The notes under the pieces are model-generated. The model did no database searches. It saw only the letters and a program-made list of their open reading frames with translations, and had not been told where the DNA came from. Source: a virus. Taken from it: 26,277 nucleotides of DNA. Both the position numbers and the translations under genes were made by a program. The first letter of the stretch is position 1, and every line of letters starts with the position of its first letter. Positions 1-6,126 of the stretch are shown here, piece after piece. Location: IMG/VR virus record IMGVR_UViG_3300014050_000118, positions 1-26,277 of that record; one strand, given 5' to 3'.

Positions 1-39
1 GTCTTACTATTTGAGAAAATACGATTTGGATTTGAAAAA

Positions 40-61
40 TGTCAGTGCGATAGGCTATAAT
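40..61 (+). promoter_or_regulatory. TGTCAG-type promoter P1
   Basis: TGTCAGTG at 40-47, eight bases, then TATAAT at 56-61. The same spacing recurs at about twelve sites in the window. A weak -35 (TTGAAA, 32-37) is also present. It drives the gene at 92. Confidence 0.75.
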
Positions 62-91
62 TGCGACTATCAACAAACGAAAGGTGACACC

Positions 92-316
92 ATGTCAGCA
101 AATGTCTATACTATCGAAAACCTACTTGTAGGAAAAAACTATCGTTCCCGTTCCGTAGAGGGCGAAATTATCTCAGCAGAAAAACACCCTGCTTGTATCC
201 ACTATGACGGCGCAGAGGCTTACCTTGTAGAGGTTCGCCCTACTTATTACACAACTAGCCGACAATCACGCTGGTATGGAAATACAGTTTATCGCACAGT
301 AGCCGTAGCCGATTAA
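92..316 (+). CDS. small phage protein, 74 aa, unknown
   Basis: The ATG at 92 is chosen because CGAAAGG (78-84) lies just upstream and promoter P1 ends at 61. A longer frame exists upstream but would start before the promoter. The protein (begins MSANVYTIENLLVG) has no Cys cluster, signal peptide or membrane segment. It is Tyr/Arg-rich near the C-terminus (residues about 50-68). The function is not recognised. It is the first gene of the plus-strand small-gene block. Confidence 0.7.
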   Translation: MSANVYTIENLLVGKNYRSRSVEGEIISAEKHPACIHYDGAEAYLVEVRPTYYTTSRQSRWYGNTVYRTVAVAD

Positions 317-318
317 AT

Positions 319-340
319 TGTCAGTGCTACCTGTTACAAT
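319..340 (+). promoter_or_regulatory. TGTCAG-type promoter P2
   Basis: TGTCAGTG (319-326), eight bases, TACAAT (335-340). It sits right after the stop codon at 316 and drives the small-gene cluster starting at 370. Confidence 0.7.
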
Positions 341-369
341 TCCACTAATTAACTAACGAAAGGTCAAAA

Positions 370-462
370 ATGACACTAGACGAATACAAAGAAATGGTTA
401 TTGCTCAGCGTGAAGCGAGCAAAGCCGAAGCCCTAGCAATTTTAACACGAAAGGAAAACTAA
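370..462 (+). CDS. 30-aa small protein
   Basis: A short frame from ATG 370 to TAA 460-462, encoding MTLDEYKEMVIAQREASKAE and ten more residues. It is probably one helix (Glu/Ala/Lys rich). Support comes from promoter P2, CGAAAGG at 358-364 and the next gene starting 2 nt after its stop with its own AAGGAAAA site. The function is unknown. The size makes it less certain. Confidence 0.55.
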   Translation: MTLDEYKEMVIAQREASKAEALAILTRKEN

Positions 463-464
463 CA

Positions 465-608
465 ATGGGAAATATTTTAGACCAATTAACTAACATTGTC
501 GCAATAGATTGTGATGAGTGTGGTGGTGCTGGATTTTTATTTTTCGGTGACGAAAATAATTATGATGTAGAGGCTTGCGATTGCGTAACAGATGAGGAGT
601 TAATTTAA
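465..608 (+). CDS. small zinc-finger-like protein, 47 aa
   Basis: ATG at 465 after CGAAAGGAAAA. The protein contains CDECGG (DnaJ-type Cys-x2-Cys-Gly-Gly) and a later CDC, so four Cys could bind one zinc ion. It begins MGNILDQLTNIVAID. Its stop overlaps the next ATG (TAATG), a sign of translational coupling. The function is unknown; zinc binding is inferred from the Cys pattern. Confidence 0.6.
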   Translation: MGNILDQLTNIVAIDCDECGGAGFLFFGDENNYDVEACDCVTDEELI

Positions 609-811
609 TGTATAAGATTACTGTTTCTTATGATAACAATGCCCCTCACTGGCAGAAAGATTATTCAGATGAATTGCTAGCGTGGAAAGATTTTTTCTCT
701 TTTACCGATTGGGGATTTGCTGATGAATTTTCAACTGTAAATATTTATACCCCTGAATTAAAATGCTATACAAAAAACTTTTATCGCACAGGATTGGTGG
801 TAACAAAATGA
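608..811 (+). CDS. hypothetical phage protein, 67 aa
   Basis: It begins MYKITVSYDNNAPHWQKDY and is rich in aromatic residues (about 12 Tyr/Phe/Trp), as in a small compact fold. It starts inside the TAATG overlap with the gene before, and its TGA overlaps the ATG of the next gene (ATGA). No known family is recognised. Confidence 0.65.
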   Translation: MYKITVSYDNNAPHWQKDYSDELLAWKDFFSFTDWGFADEFSTVNIYTPELKCYTKNFYRTGLVVTK

Positions 812-996
812 TGACACGCAAAGACTATGTAGCAACCGCAGAAATTCTAAAGTTTGCTAGCAATAAAACTCACCCTGCTATCTTTTCTAAGATTGTAAAT
901 GATTTCGCAGAAATGTTTGCGAAAGATAATCCTAGATTTGATGTAACTAGATTTCATGAAGCGAGTGGTTATCATGTTCCGCAATTCCGTTCTTGA
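808..996 (+). CDS. hypothetical phage protein, 62 aa
   Basis: The start at ATG 808 overlaps the previous stop by 4 nt and has GGATTGGTGG upstream. An earlier in-frame ATG at 763 would overlap the neighbour deeply and lacks a site. The protein (MMTRKDYVATAEILKFASNK...) is helical and soluble; residues 1-50 resemble a small helix-turn-helix-sized domain, but no motif is diagnostic. Unknown function. Confidence 0.65.
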   Translation: MMTRKDYVATAEILKFASNKTHPAIFSKIVNDFAEMFAKDNPRFDVTRFHEASGYHVPQFRS

Positions 997-1111
997 TAAG
1001 GTAAAGCGCATACAGGAATTGCGTCGCAGTAATGCGGCGCAACCTGTTCGCAATAAGAAAAAATACACAAGAAAAATAAAACATAAACGGCGTGTTGATT
1101 TGACAGATTGA
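974..1111 (+). CDS. basic 45-aa protein
   Basis: ATG 974 to TGA 1109-1111, overlapping the previous gene by 23 nt in another frame. The product is strongly basic: about 15 Arg/Lys of 45, with RNKKK and KHKRR runs near the C-terminus. This suggests nucleic-acid contact, but no family is recognised. The long overlap and lack of a clear ribosome site lower confidence. Confidence 0.45.
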   Translation: MFRNSVLDKVKRIQELRRSNAAQPVRNKKKYTRKIKHKRRVDLTD

Positions 1112-1114
1112 TCA

Positions 1115-1161
1115 GCTGCCCGCAAGTCTGTGGGGGCAGAACCCCTCTTACGTCAAGCAGC
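1115..1161 (+). terminator. hairpin after the first gene cluster
   Basis: CTGCCC (1116-1121) pairs with GGGCAG (1134-1139). An outer GCTGC/GCAGC pair (1115-1119 / 1157-1161) could enclose a second small GGGG/CCCC hairpin. It lies directly after the stop at 1111 and a TCTT tract follows. It may be a terminator or a small structured RNA. Confidence 0.35.
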
Positions 1162-1167
1162 GACACA

Positions 1168-1194
1168 CCCTGGAATTTGTGAGATTACTCACAA
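1168..1194. promoter_or_regulatory. operator-like palindrome with CCCTGGAATT box
   Basis: CCCTGGAATT (1168-1177) leads into a perfect palindrome TTGTGAG-ATTA-CTCACAA (1177-1194). A near-identical arrangement occurs at 2996-3022. Both lie close to 80 bp before the -10 of a TGTCAG-type promoter, so a regulator site is likely. Confidence 0.55.
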
Positions 1195-1230
1195 AAATAA
1201 ATTAAATAAAGCTCGGCGTGTTGCAAAAAA

Positions 1231-1252
1231 TGTCAGTGACCTATGCTAAAAT
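1231..1252 (+). promoter_or_regulatory. TGTCAG-type promoter P3
   Basis: TGTCAGTG (1231-1238), eight bases, TAAAAT (1247-1252). It precedes the gene at 1282 with its AACGAAAGG ribosome site. Confidence 0.7.
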
Positions 1253-1281
1253 ACTCTTATTCCAACAACGAAAGGTAACAA

Positions 1282-1506
1282 ATGTCTAATCTAATGAAAG
1301 TTCCACACACGGTTGTATTCGAGGCACTAATTGACTTGGATAAAATCCCTGCAAGTTTATTGCCTGCGCTAATTGGGCTTGACGAAACTGCAATTACTCA
1401 AATGTGCAAGCAAGCAACAGTTCATGCGCTATCACTATCAAATACTTTAGAGGTTGCAAATACAGGTAACTATTGGGCAGAATTAACAGTAAAGGAAGGT
1501 AAGTAA
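1282..1506 (+). CDS. hypothetical phage protein, 74 aa
   Basis: It begins MSNLMKVPHTVVFEALIDLD after CGAAAGG. The N-terminal half looks like a beta strand followed by helices. One Cys; no membrane segment. It is followed 2 nt later by another small gene, so the two are probably co-transcribed from P3. Function not recognised. Confidence 0.7.
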   Translation: MSNLMKVPHTVVFEALIDLDKIPASLLPALIGLDETAITQMCKQATVHALSLSNTLEVANTGNYWAELTVKEGK

Positions 1507-1508
1507 TA

Positions 1509-1784
1509 ATGGGAAGTAATTTCGCTATTGACCTTGCGTCAGATGAATTAGGTTTAGACTTAGAAACTGCTATTGGTTATCACTTACAGGGTAATCATTA
1601 CCCACCCGTCCCGCTTTCTATGGTTGAGCCTTGTATCGAAGCCATTGACGCATACTATGAAGGCGATTACAATAAGATGATCGAAATGCCTGAAGGCGTA
1701 TTCTATCGTGGACAAAAACACGCACCTGCGTCTGCCATTATCGAACAGCACCACCTAGACTCTTGGCTACCTGAGTGTGATTAG
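1509..1784 (+). CDS. hypothetical phage protein, 91 aa
   Basis: ATG 1509 follows a GGAAGGTAAGTAAT site. It is acidic (MGSNFAIDLASDELGLDLET...), with central Tyr residues and a C-terminal His-rich stretch (EQHHLD). It overlaps no neighbour. Its last codons run into the GTGTGA-N6-TCACAC palindrome at 1775. No family recognised. Confidence 0.7.
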   Translation: MGSNFAIDLASDELGLDLETAIGYHLQGNHYPPVPLSMVEPCIEAIDAYYEGDYNKMIEMPEGVFYRGQKHAPASAIIEQHHLDSWLPECD

Positions 1785-1815
1785 TATCACACAATAACTT
1801 TCTCAAATACTGAGA
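1775..1815. promoter_or_regulatory. paired palindromes upstream of P4
   Basis: GTGTGA-N6-TCACAC at 1775-1792 and TCTCA-N5-TGAGA at 1801-1815. The same two palindrome types reappear, in reverse order, at 6195-6228. They sit 30-70 bp before the -10 of P4. Operator function is inferred. Confidence 0.5.
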
Positions 1816-1818
1816 TAG

Positions 1819-1850
1819 GGGTGGAAAATGTCAGACCCACCCTGTATAAT
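1819..1850 (+). promoter_or_regulatory. TGTCAG-type promoter P4 inside a hairpin
   Basis: TGTCAGAC (1829-1836), eight bases, TATAAT (1845-1850). The promoter core lies in the loop and 3' arm of a GGGTGG/CCACCC hairpin (1819-1824 / 1837-1842), which could end upstream transcription. Confidence 0.65.
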
Positions 1851-1876
1851 AAAACACCTATCGAAAGGAAACAAAA

Positions 1877-2023
1877 ATGACAACACTCACAATCGGACAA
1901 CTATACACAACTGCTAACTCAGGCGTTCAGGGTATCGTTAAGGAAATTGTTGCTAACAACAATGGAACAAAGCGAGTCCTGCTAGATGTCAATGGAACAG
2001 ACCGCTGGACAACCGCTAAGTAA
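1877..2023 (+). CDS. 48-aa small phage protein
   Basis: ATG 1877 follows CGAAAGGAAAC; TAA at 2021-2023. It begins MTTLTIGQLYTTANSGVQGI and reads as a short all-beta domain (alternating hydrophobics, Gly/Asn turns, ends DRWTTAK). It has its own promoter (P4) and terminator hairpin, so it is a single-gene unit. Function unknown. Confidence 0.65.
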   Translation: MTTLTIGQLYTTANSGVQGIVKEIVANNNGTKRVLLDVNGTDRWTTAK

Positions 2024-2030
2024 TTAAAAG

Positions 2031-2068
2031 GCAGGGGTTACTAAAATGTCAGTAGCCCCTGCTATAAT
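2031..2068 (+). promoter_or_regulatory. terminator hairpin fused to promoter P5
   Basis: GCAGGGG (2031-2037) pairs with CCCCTGC (2056-2062), extended by TACT/AGTA. The loop and 3' arm contain TGTCAGTA (2047-2054), and TATAAT (2063-2068) begins at the base after the hairpin. One element could end the upstream transcript and start the next. Confidence 0.65.
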
Positions 2069-2114
2069 ACAACTAAATAAACCGAACAAACCAAACAGAA
2101 AAGGAAAATAACAA

Positions 2115-2537
2115 ATGGCTAGAGGAAAAGCAATCTCAGTTAAAATCGCAACACCAAAAATTATTAAGGCACTAGAGGCTCGCCTTGATAAGTTAAACAA
2201 AGACTATCAGGCACAAGAAGCAAACGAAGCAAAGTATCAAAAGGCTTACAAGGCTTGGCAAAAAGAAATCGGCAAGTGGGCTATTGCTAATTTCTCAAAG
2301 TCTGAAAATCTCCGCACAAGTTATCGCTCTTGGAACAAGACACTCAATGTTGATTTTGACATCATCACAGAGGAAAACTCTTTCCCAACAGAACCTGAAA
2401 AGGATTTTGAGGTTATCCATCAGCACACTTATCGTGAAATGAAGCAAGAACTAGAAAACGCAATTCGTATTCTTAAAATGACAGATGAGGAAACAGTTTC
2501 CACATCAACATACAACGCAGTAGCGCAATACCTATAA
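2115..2537 (+). CDS. coiled-coil phage protein, 140 aa
   Basis: ATG 2115 after AAGGAAAATAAC. Residues about 15-60 are charged and helical with frequent Lys/Gln/Glu and Ala (LEARLDKLNKDYQAQEAN), predicting a coiled coil; a second helix lies near 105-122. The N-terminus (MARGKAISVK) is basic. No catalytic motif. It is expressed from P5, and a pseudoknot-forming element follows the stop by 15 nt. Unknown role, possibly DNA- or protein-binding. Confidence 0.7.
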   Translation: MARGKAISVKIATPKIIKALEARLDKLNKDYQAQEANEAKYQKAYKAWQKEIGKWAIANFSKSENLRTSYRSWNKTLNVDFDIITEENSFPTEPEKDFEVIHQHTYREMKQELENAIRILKMTDEETVSTSTYNAVAQYL

Positions 2538-2552
2538 TTCCTAAACGGGAAA

Positions 2553-2582
2553 TGTCCTGAGCATGACAACTAAAACTGCTCA
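2553..2582 (+). other. H-type RNA pseudoknot, copy 1
   Basis: Stem 1 TGTC (2553-2556) with GACA (2565-2568); stem 2 TGAGCA (2558-2563) with TGCTCA (2577-2582). Linkers are C, T and an A-rich loop ending AAAC. Two other copies (4126-4154 plus, 24488-24515 minus) keep stem 2 and change both arms of stem 1. It lies in the 3' untranslated region. Confidence 0.6.
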
Positions 2583-2590
2583 ACCCTTCG

Positions 2591-2623
2591 GGGCTTTACA
2601 AGCCCAGTTAAAGATGTTATAAT
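2591..2623 (+). promoter_or_regulatory. hairpin containing a sigma-70 type promoter
   Basis: TTTACA (2595-2600), 17 bp, TATAAT (2618-2623). The -35 lies across the loop of the hairpin GGGCTT-tac-AAGCCC (2591-2605). That hairpin competes with CCC-TTCG-GGG (2584-2593), so this looks like another terminator/promoter hybrid. Confidence 0.6.
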
Positions 2624-2651
2624 TTCTATCCACTACTAACAAAGGAACAAA

Positions 2652-2903
2652 ATGAAAAATAGATTTAGAATCGAAATCTATGATGAAGTAAAAGCAAATG
2701 ATTTAACTCTTTACTCAGAGCAGGGTGTTGATAAAGAATACTTAACTGAAATTGTATTCTCTAATCTACGCAGGTTTAATGGAAACGTAAAGGCTTTTGT
2801 TTATGACAGTATAAAGAAAAAGAAAACAACTGCTTTATTTTTACCAATGGAGATACTTCCAAATAAAAGTAAACTAACTTCTGAGGAACTTGGTTTAATC
2901 TAA
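2652..2903 (+). CDS. hypothetical phage protein, 83 aa
   Basis: ATG 2652 after AAAGGAACAAA. It begins MKNRFRIEIYDEVKANDLTL, has a Lys-rich centre (SIKKKKTT) and alternating beta-like hydrophobics at the start. It is a single-gene unit bounded by its promoter (2595) and a strong terminator (2909). No family recognised. Confidence 0.65.
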   Translation: MKNRFRIEIYDEVKANDLTLYSEQGVDKEYLTEIVFSNLRRFNGNVKAFVYDSIKKKKTTALFLPMEILPNKSKLTSEELGLI

Positions 2904-2908
2904 AGCTT

Positions 2909-2932
2909 GGGGCGGGATCTTTATCCCGCCCC
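2909..2932 (+). terminator. strong GC-rich terminator hairpin
   Basis: GGGGCGGGAT (2909-2918) and ATCCCGCCCC (2923-2932) form a perfect 10-bp stem with a CTTT loop, five bases after the stop at 2903. The following tract is only moderately T-rich. Confidence 0.7.
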
Positions 2933-2940
2933 ACTTCCAA

Positions 2941-3005
2941 ATTTCGCCCACATATGTGTGTGGTTATCCACAGGGTTACGGGCGGGTGTGGATAACCCTG
3001 GAATT
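2941..3005. other. DnaA-box-like pair, second ori-like module
   Basis: TTATCCACA (2964-2972) and its inverted copy TGTGGATAA (2987-2995) match the bacterial DnaA box and face each other. AAATTTCGCCCACA upstream reads TGTGGGCGAAATTT on the other strand, a motif shared with the 9180-9340 region. CCCTGGAATT follows at 2996. It could be a DnaA-binding regulatory or origin site. Confidence 0.5.
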
Positions 3006-3006
3006 C

Positions 3007-3022
3007 TGTGAGATTAATCACA
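3007..3022. promoter_or_regulatory. operator-like palindrome TGTGA-N6-TCACA
   Basis: Almost the same sequence as the palindrome at 1177-1194, with one internal change, and placed at the same distance before a TGTCAG-type promoter (P7). Confidence 0.5.
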
Positions 3023-3059
3023 TCTAGAATTTGGACATATGACTCCCAAGTCTAGTAAA

Positions 3060-3081
3060 TGTCAGTCCACTATGTTATACT
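3060..3081 (+). promoter_or_regulatory. TGTCAG-type promoter P7
   Basis: TGTCAGTC (3060-3067), eight bases, TATACT (3076-3081). It drives the DUF932 gene at 3114. Confidence 0.7.
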
Positions 3082-3113
3082 CATCTAATCAACCAACCGA
3101 AAGGAAATAAATC

Positions 3114-4118
3114 ATGGCTCATAATCTAGAAATGGAAAATGGCGAAGTTGCGTTTGCGCTTCGTGGTGCTCCTGCTTGGCACAATCTCGCTAACCGAATC
3201 TTTACAAAAGATGAGGAAGTAACTACTCAAACAATGCTTGATGAAGCAAAGTTATCAAATTGGAATGTTCGACTATCTCCAATCACCGAACACATTCCAG
3301 AATCATGGAATGATGTTTCTACTGCCTCTCTTGTAATTCGTGACAATCCATTCAAGGAACAAATCGATGTTCTTGCTACTGTTGGAAAGCGTTATGTTCC
3401 AGTTCAAAATGAGGAACTGTTTGCGTTTGCCGACGCTATTCACGACGCCGACCCTGCTTGCCGTTGGGAATCTGCTGGCTCTCTAAAGAAGGGCAAAGTT
3501 GTATTCGGCACTGTAGATATTCCTCGCACAATGGTATTAGACCCACAAGGTGCTAATGACCAAACAAAATTATATCTAATCGTGTGGACATCTCACGACG
3601 GCTCAGTTGCTGTTCAGGCTGCTGTTACACCTGTTCGTGTTGTATGCCAAAACACTTTGAATCTTGCCATGCGTGAAGCAAAGCAATCTTTCAAAATTCG
3701 TCATACTCAAACTGTAGAAGGACGAATCGCTGTTGCTCGTGAAACTCTTGGGCTTGCTCTTGGTTACTTTGATGAATTTGAGAAGGAAGCACAAGCGCTT
3801 TATTCTCAGTCAATCACCGACGCAGAATTTTCTAAGTTGGTTCAAACAATCTACCCTAAGCCTGAAAAAGATTCTAAGGGTGCACTAAAGAAGTGGGAAA
3901 ATAAAATTGTTCTGCTTGATGAACTTTATTATAACTCACCTACTAACGCCACAATCAAGGGCACAAAATGGGGTGCGTTCAATGCACTAACTGAGCGCCT
4001 CGATTACTATCGCACATCTCGTGGCAATTCTGAATCGCTAATGGCTGGCGCAAGTGGCTTTGACCCAGTTCTTACCGCTGAGAAAAACAAAATCAAGAAA
4101 TTGGTTTCGACTTTCTAA
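3114..4118 (+). CDS. DUF932 phage/plasmid-like protein, 334 aa
   Basis: This matches the DUF932 (TIGR03299 'phage/plasmid-like') family. Visible signs are an N-terminal module ending APAWHNLANR, a central strand-rich region (VLATVGKRYVPVQNEELF, residues about 84-101) and the motif VTPVRVVCQNTLNLA (about 172-186), followed by a helical C-terminal part. Length fits the family. Its role is not established; relatives sit in phages and plasmids near replication or accessory genes. Start at ATG 3114 has CGAAAGGAAAT upstream. It is the largest gene of the plus block and is followed by a pseudoknot and tRNA-Asp. Confidence 0.85.
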   Translation: MAHNLEMENGEVAFALRGAPAWHNLANRIFTKDEEVTTQTMLDEAKLSNWNVRLSPITEHIPESWNDVSTASLVIRDNPFKEQIDVLATVGKRYVPVQNEELFAFADAIHDADPACRWESAGSLKKGKVVFGTVDIPRTMVLDPQGANDQTKLYLIVWTSHDGSVAVQAAVTPVRVVCQNTLNLAMREAKQSFKIRHTQTVEGRIAVARETLGLALGYFDEFEKEAQALYSQSITDAEFSKLVQTIYPKPEKDSKGALKKWENKIVLLDELYYNSPTNATIKGTKWGAFNALTERLDYYRTSRGNSESLMAGASGFDPVLTAEKNKIKKLVSTF

Positions 4119-4125
4119 ATAAAAA

Positions 4126-4154
4126 AAATCCTGAGCAAGATTTAAAACTGCTCA
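4126..4154 (+). other. H-type RNA pseudoknot, copy 2
   Basis: Stem 1 AAATC (4126-4130) with GATTT (4139-4143); stem 2 TGAGCA (4132-4137) with TGCTCA (4149-4154); AAAAC loop. It lies 8 nt after the DUF932 stop and 7 nt before tRNA-Asp, so it may shape the 3' end of the mRNA or tRNA processing. Confidence 0.6.
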
Positions 4155-4161
4155 CCATATT

Positions 4162-4235
4162 GGTCTGTTAGCTCAGTTGGTTAGAGCGCTACCCTGTCAC
4201 GGTAGAGGTCGACGGTTCAAGTCCGTTACAGATCG
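4162..4235 (+). tRNA. tRNA-Asp (anticodon GTC)
   Basis: Full cloverleaf: acceptor GGTCTGT with ACAGATC (one G-U), D arm GCTC/GAGC with AGTTGGTTA loop, anticodon arm CTACC-CTGTCAC-GGTAG with GTC at 4196-4198, T arm GACGG/CCGTT closing TTCAAGT. Discriminator G at 4235. Only CA, not CCA, follows, so the tail is probably added after transcription. Confidence 0.93.
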
Positions 4236-4243
4236 CAAAGTTC

Positions 4244-4294
4244 GCCCTCATACGAGAGTGGCAAAAAAACATGTTACGGATTACAAATAAATTC
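4244..4294 (+). repeat. direct repeat module, copy A
   Basis: Contains GCCCTCA hairpin start (4244), GTTACGGAT (4273-4281), AAATAAATT and CCCTGGATTT (4285-4294). The same ordered blocks recur at 6136-6195. Both lie upstream of a TGTCAG-type promoter. Confidence 0.55.
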
Positions 4295-4313
4295 CCCTGG
4301 ATTTCCTTGTAAA

Positions 4314-4335
4314 TGTCAGTGGGGTCCGCTATAAT
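4314..4335 (+). promoter_or_regulatory. TGTCAG-type promoter P8, leaderless
   Basis: TGTCAGTG (4314-4321), eight bases, TATAAT (4330-4335), then only six bases to ATG 4342. The transcript should start at or next to the A of ATG. TTGTAA at 4307 could serve as a -35 with 17-bp spacing. Confidence 0.72.
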
Positions 4336-4341
4336 ACTCGC

Positions 4342-5013
4342 ATGACCAATGAACTAGTATCAAGCGTATATACATTTGTCTGCGACCCAGATGAATGTGA
4401 TTGTTTAATTCAAGTAACATCATCAGATGGATTTGGATTCCCATCTGGTGTGGTAGAACTCACATGCCCATGTGGTCGTAAAACCACATTAGTGTCAGTG
4501 GAACATGCTAGAATACCATCAACAACCCAAACGAAAGGAAATACAATGGACGGAATGACAACAGAGAATCTGCCACTATCGGATTCAGAGAAGTATAACC
4601 CTGATTTGTTAGTTACATATAAGGTGCTGAATGGTTATTCAGATGCTACATATGCTACAGATAAGGTTCGTAATATTGAGTGGGACCTTCACAATTCCCG
4701 CACAAATTCTAAGGCAGTCTCATCTTTACAGAATAAGATTGGTTTAGTTAAAGATATTATTTCAGAAGCATATGCTGATTCAGAAGACCAAGAAACTTTG
4801 CAAGCAATTGCAGAAGCACTTGAGATTGAATTAGTTAAAGAAATTGAATGGTCTGCATCTATTGAGGTTAGCGGAGTTATTTCAGTTAACTTACTTGAAG
4901 ATACACACTTTGATTTACAGTATGAGATTGAGGATGCTATTTATGCCGATTCTCATAACGGCAATATTCAAGTTAATGACCAAGAAATCTGTAATGTTAG
5001 AGAGAACTGCTAA
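4342..5013 (+). CDS. Zn-ribbon fusion protein with internal promoter and start
   Basis: The full frame is 223 aa. Residues 1-60 hold Cys at 14, 19, 21, 42 and 44 (DECDC, CPCGRK), like a small zinc ribbon. Residues 69-223 are acidic, helical and strand-mixed with no Cys until near the end. The long form would come from the leaderless promoter P8. Met69 (4546) has its own TGTCAG-type promoter (4493-4514) and ACGAAAGGA site, so a 155-aa short form is likely too. It may be two fused genes or one gene with two products. Function unknown. The stop overlaps the next ATG (TAATG). Confidence 0.7.
   Translation: MTNELVSSVYTFVCDPDECDCLIQVTSSDGFGFPSGVVELTCPCGRKTTLVSVEHARIPSTTQTKGNTMDGMTTENLPLSDSEKYNPDLLVTYKVLNGYSDATYATDKVRNIEWDLHNSRTNSKAVSSLQNKIGLVKDIISEAYADSEDQETLQAIAEALEIELVKEIEWSASIEVSGVISVNLLEDTHFDLQYEIEDAIYADSHNGNIQVNDQEICNVRENC
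4493..4514 (+). promoter_or_regulatory. TGTCAG-type promoter P9 inside a gene
   Basis: TGTCAGTG (4493-4500), eight bases, TAGAAT (4509-4514), followed by ACGAAAGGAA (4531-4540) and ATG 4546, all inside the frame that begins at 4342. Confidence 0.65.
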
Positions 5014-5225
5014 TGTATTTTGAGTTGACTGCTCCCGATAGGCTGTCCATGGAGATGGCCTATTGGGATGCTCAGATGATTGGGCTCGACCCGCAAGCGA
5101 TGACACCATTGACATTCAATATTGGAACTGGTAGCATTGAGAAAGTAAGCAGGCTGCGAGATAAATATAATCTAATAGAGAGTTATATGTCAGACTACGA
5201 GCCAACAGGATACACAGGGAGATAA
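5013..5225 (+). CDS. hypothetical phage protein, 70 aa
   Basis: It begins MYFELTAPDRLSMEMAYWDA and contains KVSRLRDKYNLIE near residue 44. Mostly helical. The start is fixed by the TAATG overlap. I associate this type with actinobacterial phages from memory, without a known function. It heads a tight run of coupled genes (5013-6007). Confidence 0.7.
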   Translation: MYFELTAPDRLSMEMAYWDAQMIGLDPQAMTPLTFNIGTGSIEKVSRLRDKYNLIESYMSDYEPTGYTGR

Positions 5226-5226
5226 A

Positions 5227-5373
5227 GTGTCAGAGTATAAAGAAGGATTTCAAGACGGTTATAAGTTTGGCCGTGAGGAGATCATTGAAAAACTAAGAGA
5301 GATTGATATCAATGATATCGATACTTGGATCCTTGATCGCATATCAGATATGATAGAAGGCGGGAAACTATGA
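5227..5373 (+). CDS. 48-aa acidic protein, GTG start
   Basis: GTG at 5227, one base after the previous stop; TGA at 5371-5373 overlaps the next ATG (ATGA). The sequence runs (M)SEYKEGFQDGYKFGREEIIE and on to SDMIEGGKL. The GFQDGYKFGRE pattern resembles short Gly-anchored helices seen in many small phage proteins. The function is unknown. Confidence 0.6.
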   Translation: MSEYKEGFQDGYKFGREEIIEKLREIDINDIDTWILDRISDMIEGGKL

Positions 5374-5603
5374 CAGAAGAAGATCTAACTCGTTGGATAG
5401 CTTGCGATAAATGCGGAGATTCTGCACAAGCTAAATGGCAGATTAAAATGGTAGAAGGCGAATTATATTTTTGTGGACATCATAAGAATAAATTCGAAGG
5501 GGCCCTAGACAAGGTAGCCTATGAAATGGTAGAATTGAACAAAGAAGAGAAGGTGCCTGCAATGTCGACTGCAGGTGACGATATAGAAATGGTGGAAGAA
5601 TAA
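5370..5603 (+). CDS. DUF7455-type zinc-binding protein, 77 aa
   Basis: Residues 12-37 carry CDKCGD and FCGHH separated by about 18 residues, the Cys2/Cys-His pattern of the actinobacterial DUF7455 family. That family is small, presumably binds zinc and has no known function. The C-terminal 25 residues are acidic. It starts at the ATGA overlap and its stop overlaps the next ATG. This is one of the better host-lineage markers in the window. Confidence 0.72.
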   Translation: MTEEDLTRWIACDKCGDSAQAKWQIKMVEGELYFCGHHKNKFEGALDKVAYEMVELNKEEKVPAMSTAGDDIEMVEE

Positions 5604-6007
5604 TGGGAGACAGAGCAAATTTCGTGTTTGTGGATTCAGAGGGCCAGTCAATTGTGCTCTATGGACACTGGGCAGGTTACAAAATGCTACAGAATTTAGC
5701 AGAGGCGGCATTCAAGGCCCGTGGGCGCTGGGGCGATGACTCATACGCAACACGTATCGCTATTAGCGAAATGATTGGCGAAGGCTGGGGCATGGAAACT
5801 GGCTGGGGACTAAATGTAAATTCAATTGGTGATAACGAACATAAGATTCCAGTCATTAATTGGAGCGAACGGACCTTTAGTCTTCACGAGGAAGATTCAT
5901 TCCATAACAAGGATAACAAGGTTCGAGGGATGAAGAACGAAGCAATCTTCACCATGGACCTGTCTGCATTCATTGAAAAGTATGCGGACGTAGTTGTCCC
6001 AATTTAA
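5603..6007 (+). CDS. conserved phage protein, 134 aa (MGDRANFVF type)
   Basis: It begins MGDRANFVFVDSEGQSIVLYGHWAGY, followed by a Trp/Gly-rich centre (EGWGMETGWGLNV, residues about 71-83) and an acidic end. Proteins with this opening occur in actinobacterial phages (recalled, not searched), without assigned function. A terminator follows at 6106. Confidence 0.75.
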   Translation: MGDRANFVFVDSEGQSIVLYGHWAGYKMLQNLAEAAFKARGRWGDDSYATRIAISEMIGEGWGMETGWGLNVNSIGDNEHKIPVINWSERTFSLHEEDSFHNKDNKVRGMKNEAIFTMDLSAFIEKYADVVVPI

Positions 6008-6011
6008 ACTT

Positions 6012-6096
6012 AAGGGTGCGGCTATCTAGGCATTCGCCAAGTCGTTAAATAAAGCGTCGTTTACTTAATTCCTTTCGTTTCAGACGGCAGCCCTTA
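6012..6096 (+). other. possible structured RNA region
   Basis: AAGGGTGC near 6012 can pair with GCAGCCCTT near 6088-6096 with one bulge, enclosing about 70 nt with small internal GGC/GCC pairs. No frame is convincing here. It may be a long 3' untranslated region or a small RNA; the evidence is only base-pairing by eye. Confidence 0.25.
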
Positions 6097-6105
6097 TATA
6101 TAAAA

Positions 6106-6126
6106 CCCTGGATCTTTGGTCCAGGG
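6106..6126 (+). terminator. terminator hairpin CCCTGGA/TCCAGGG
   Basis: A seven-base-pair stem (6106-6112 / 6120-6126) with a TCTTTGG loop, followed by CTTTTG. It ends the 4342-6007 operon. Confidence 0.6.

Noticed and set aside
4162-4235. Attachment site at tRNA-Asp
   Set aside because: No duplicated tRNA 3' end seen in the window and no integrase gene, so a prophage att site is not supported.
5188-5209. TGTCAGAC at 5188 as another promoter
   Set aside because: No -10 hexamer at the fixed distance (an AACAGG-type word sits there).
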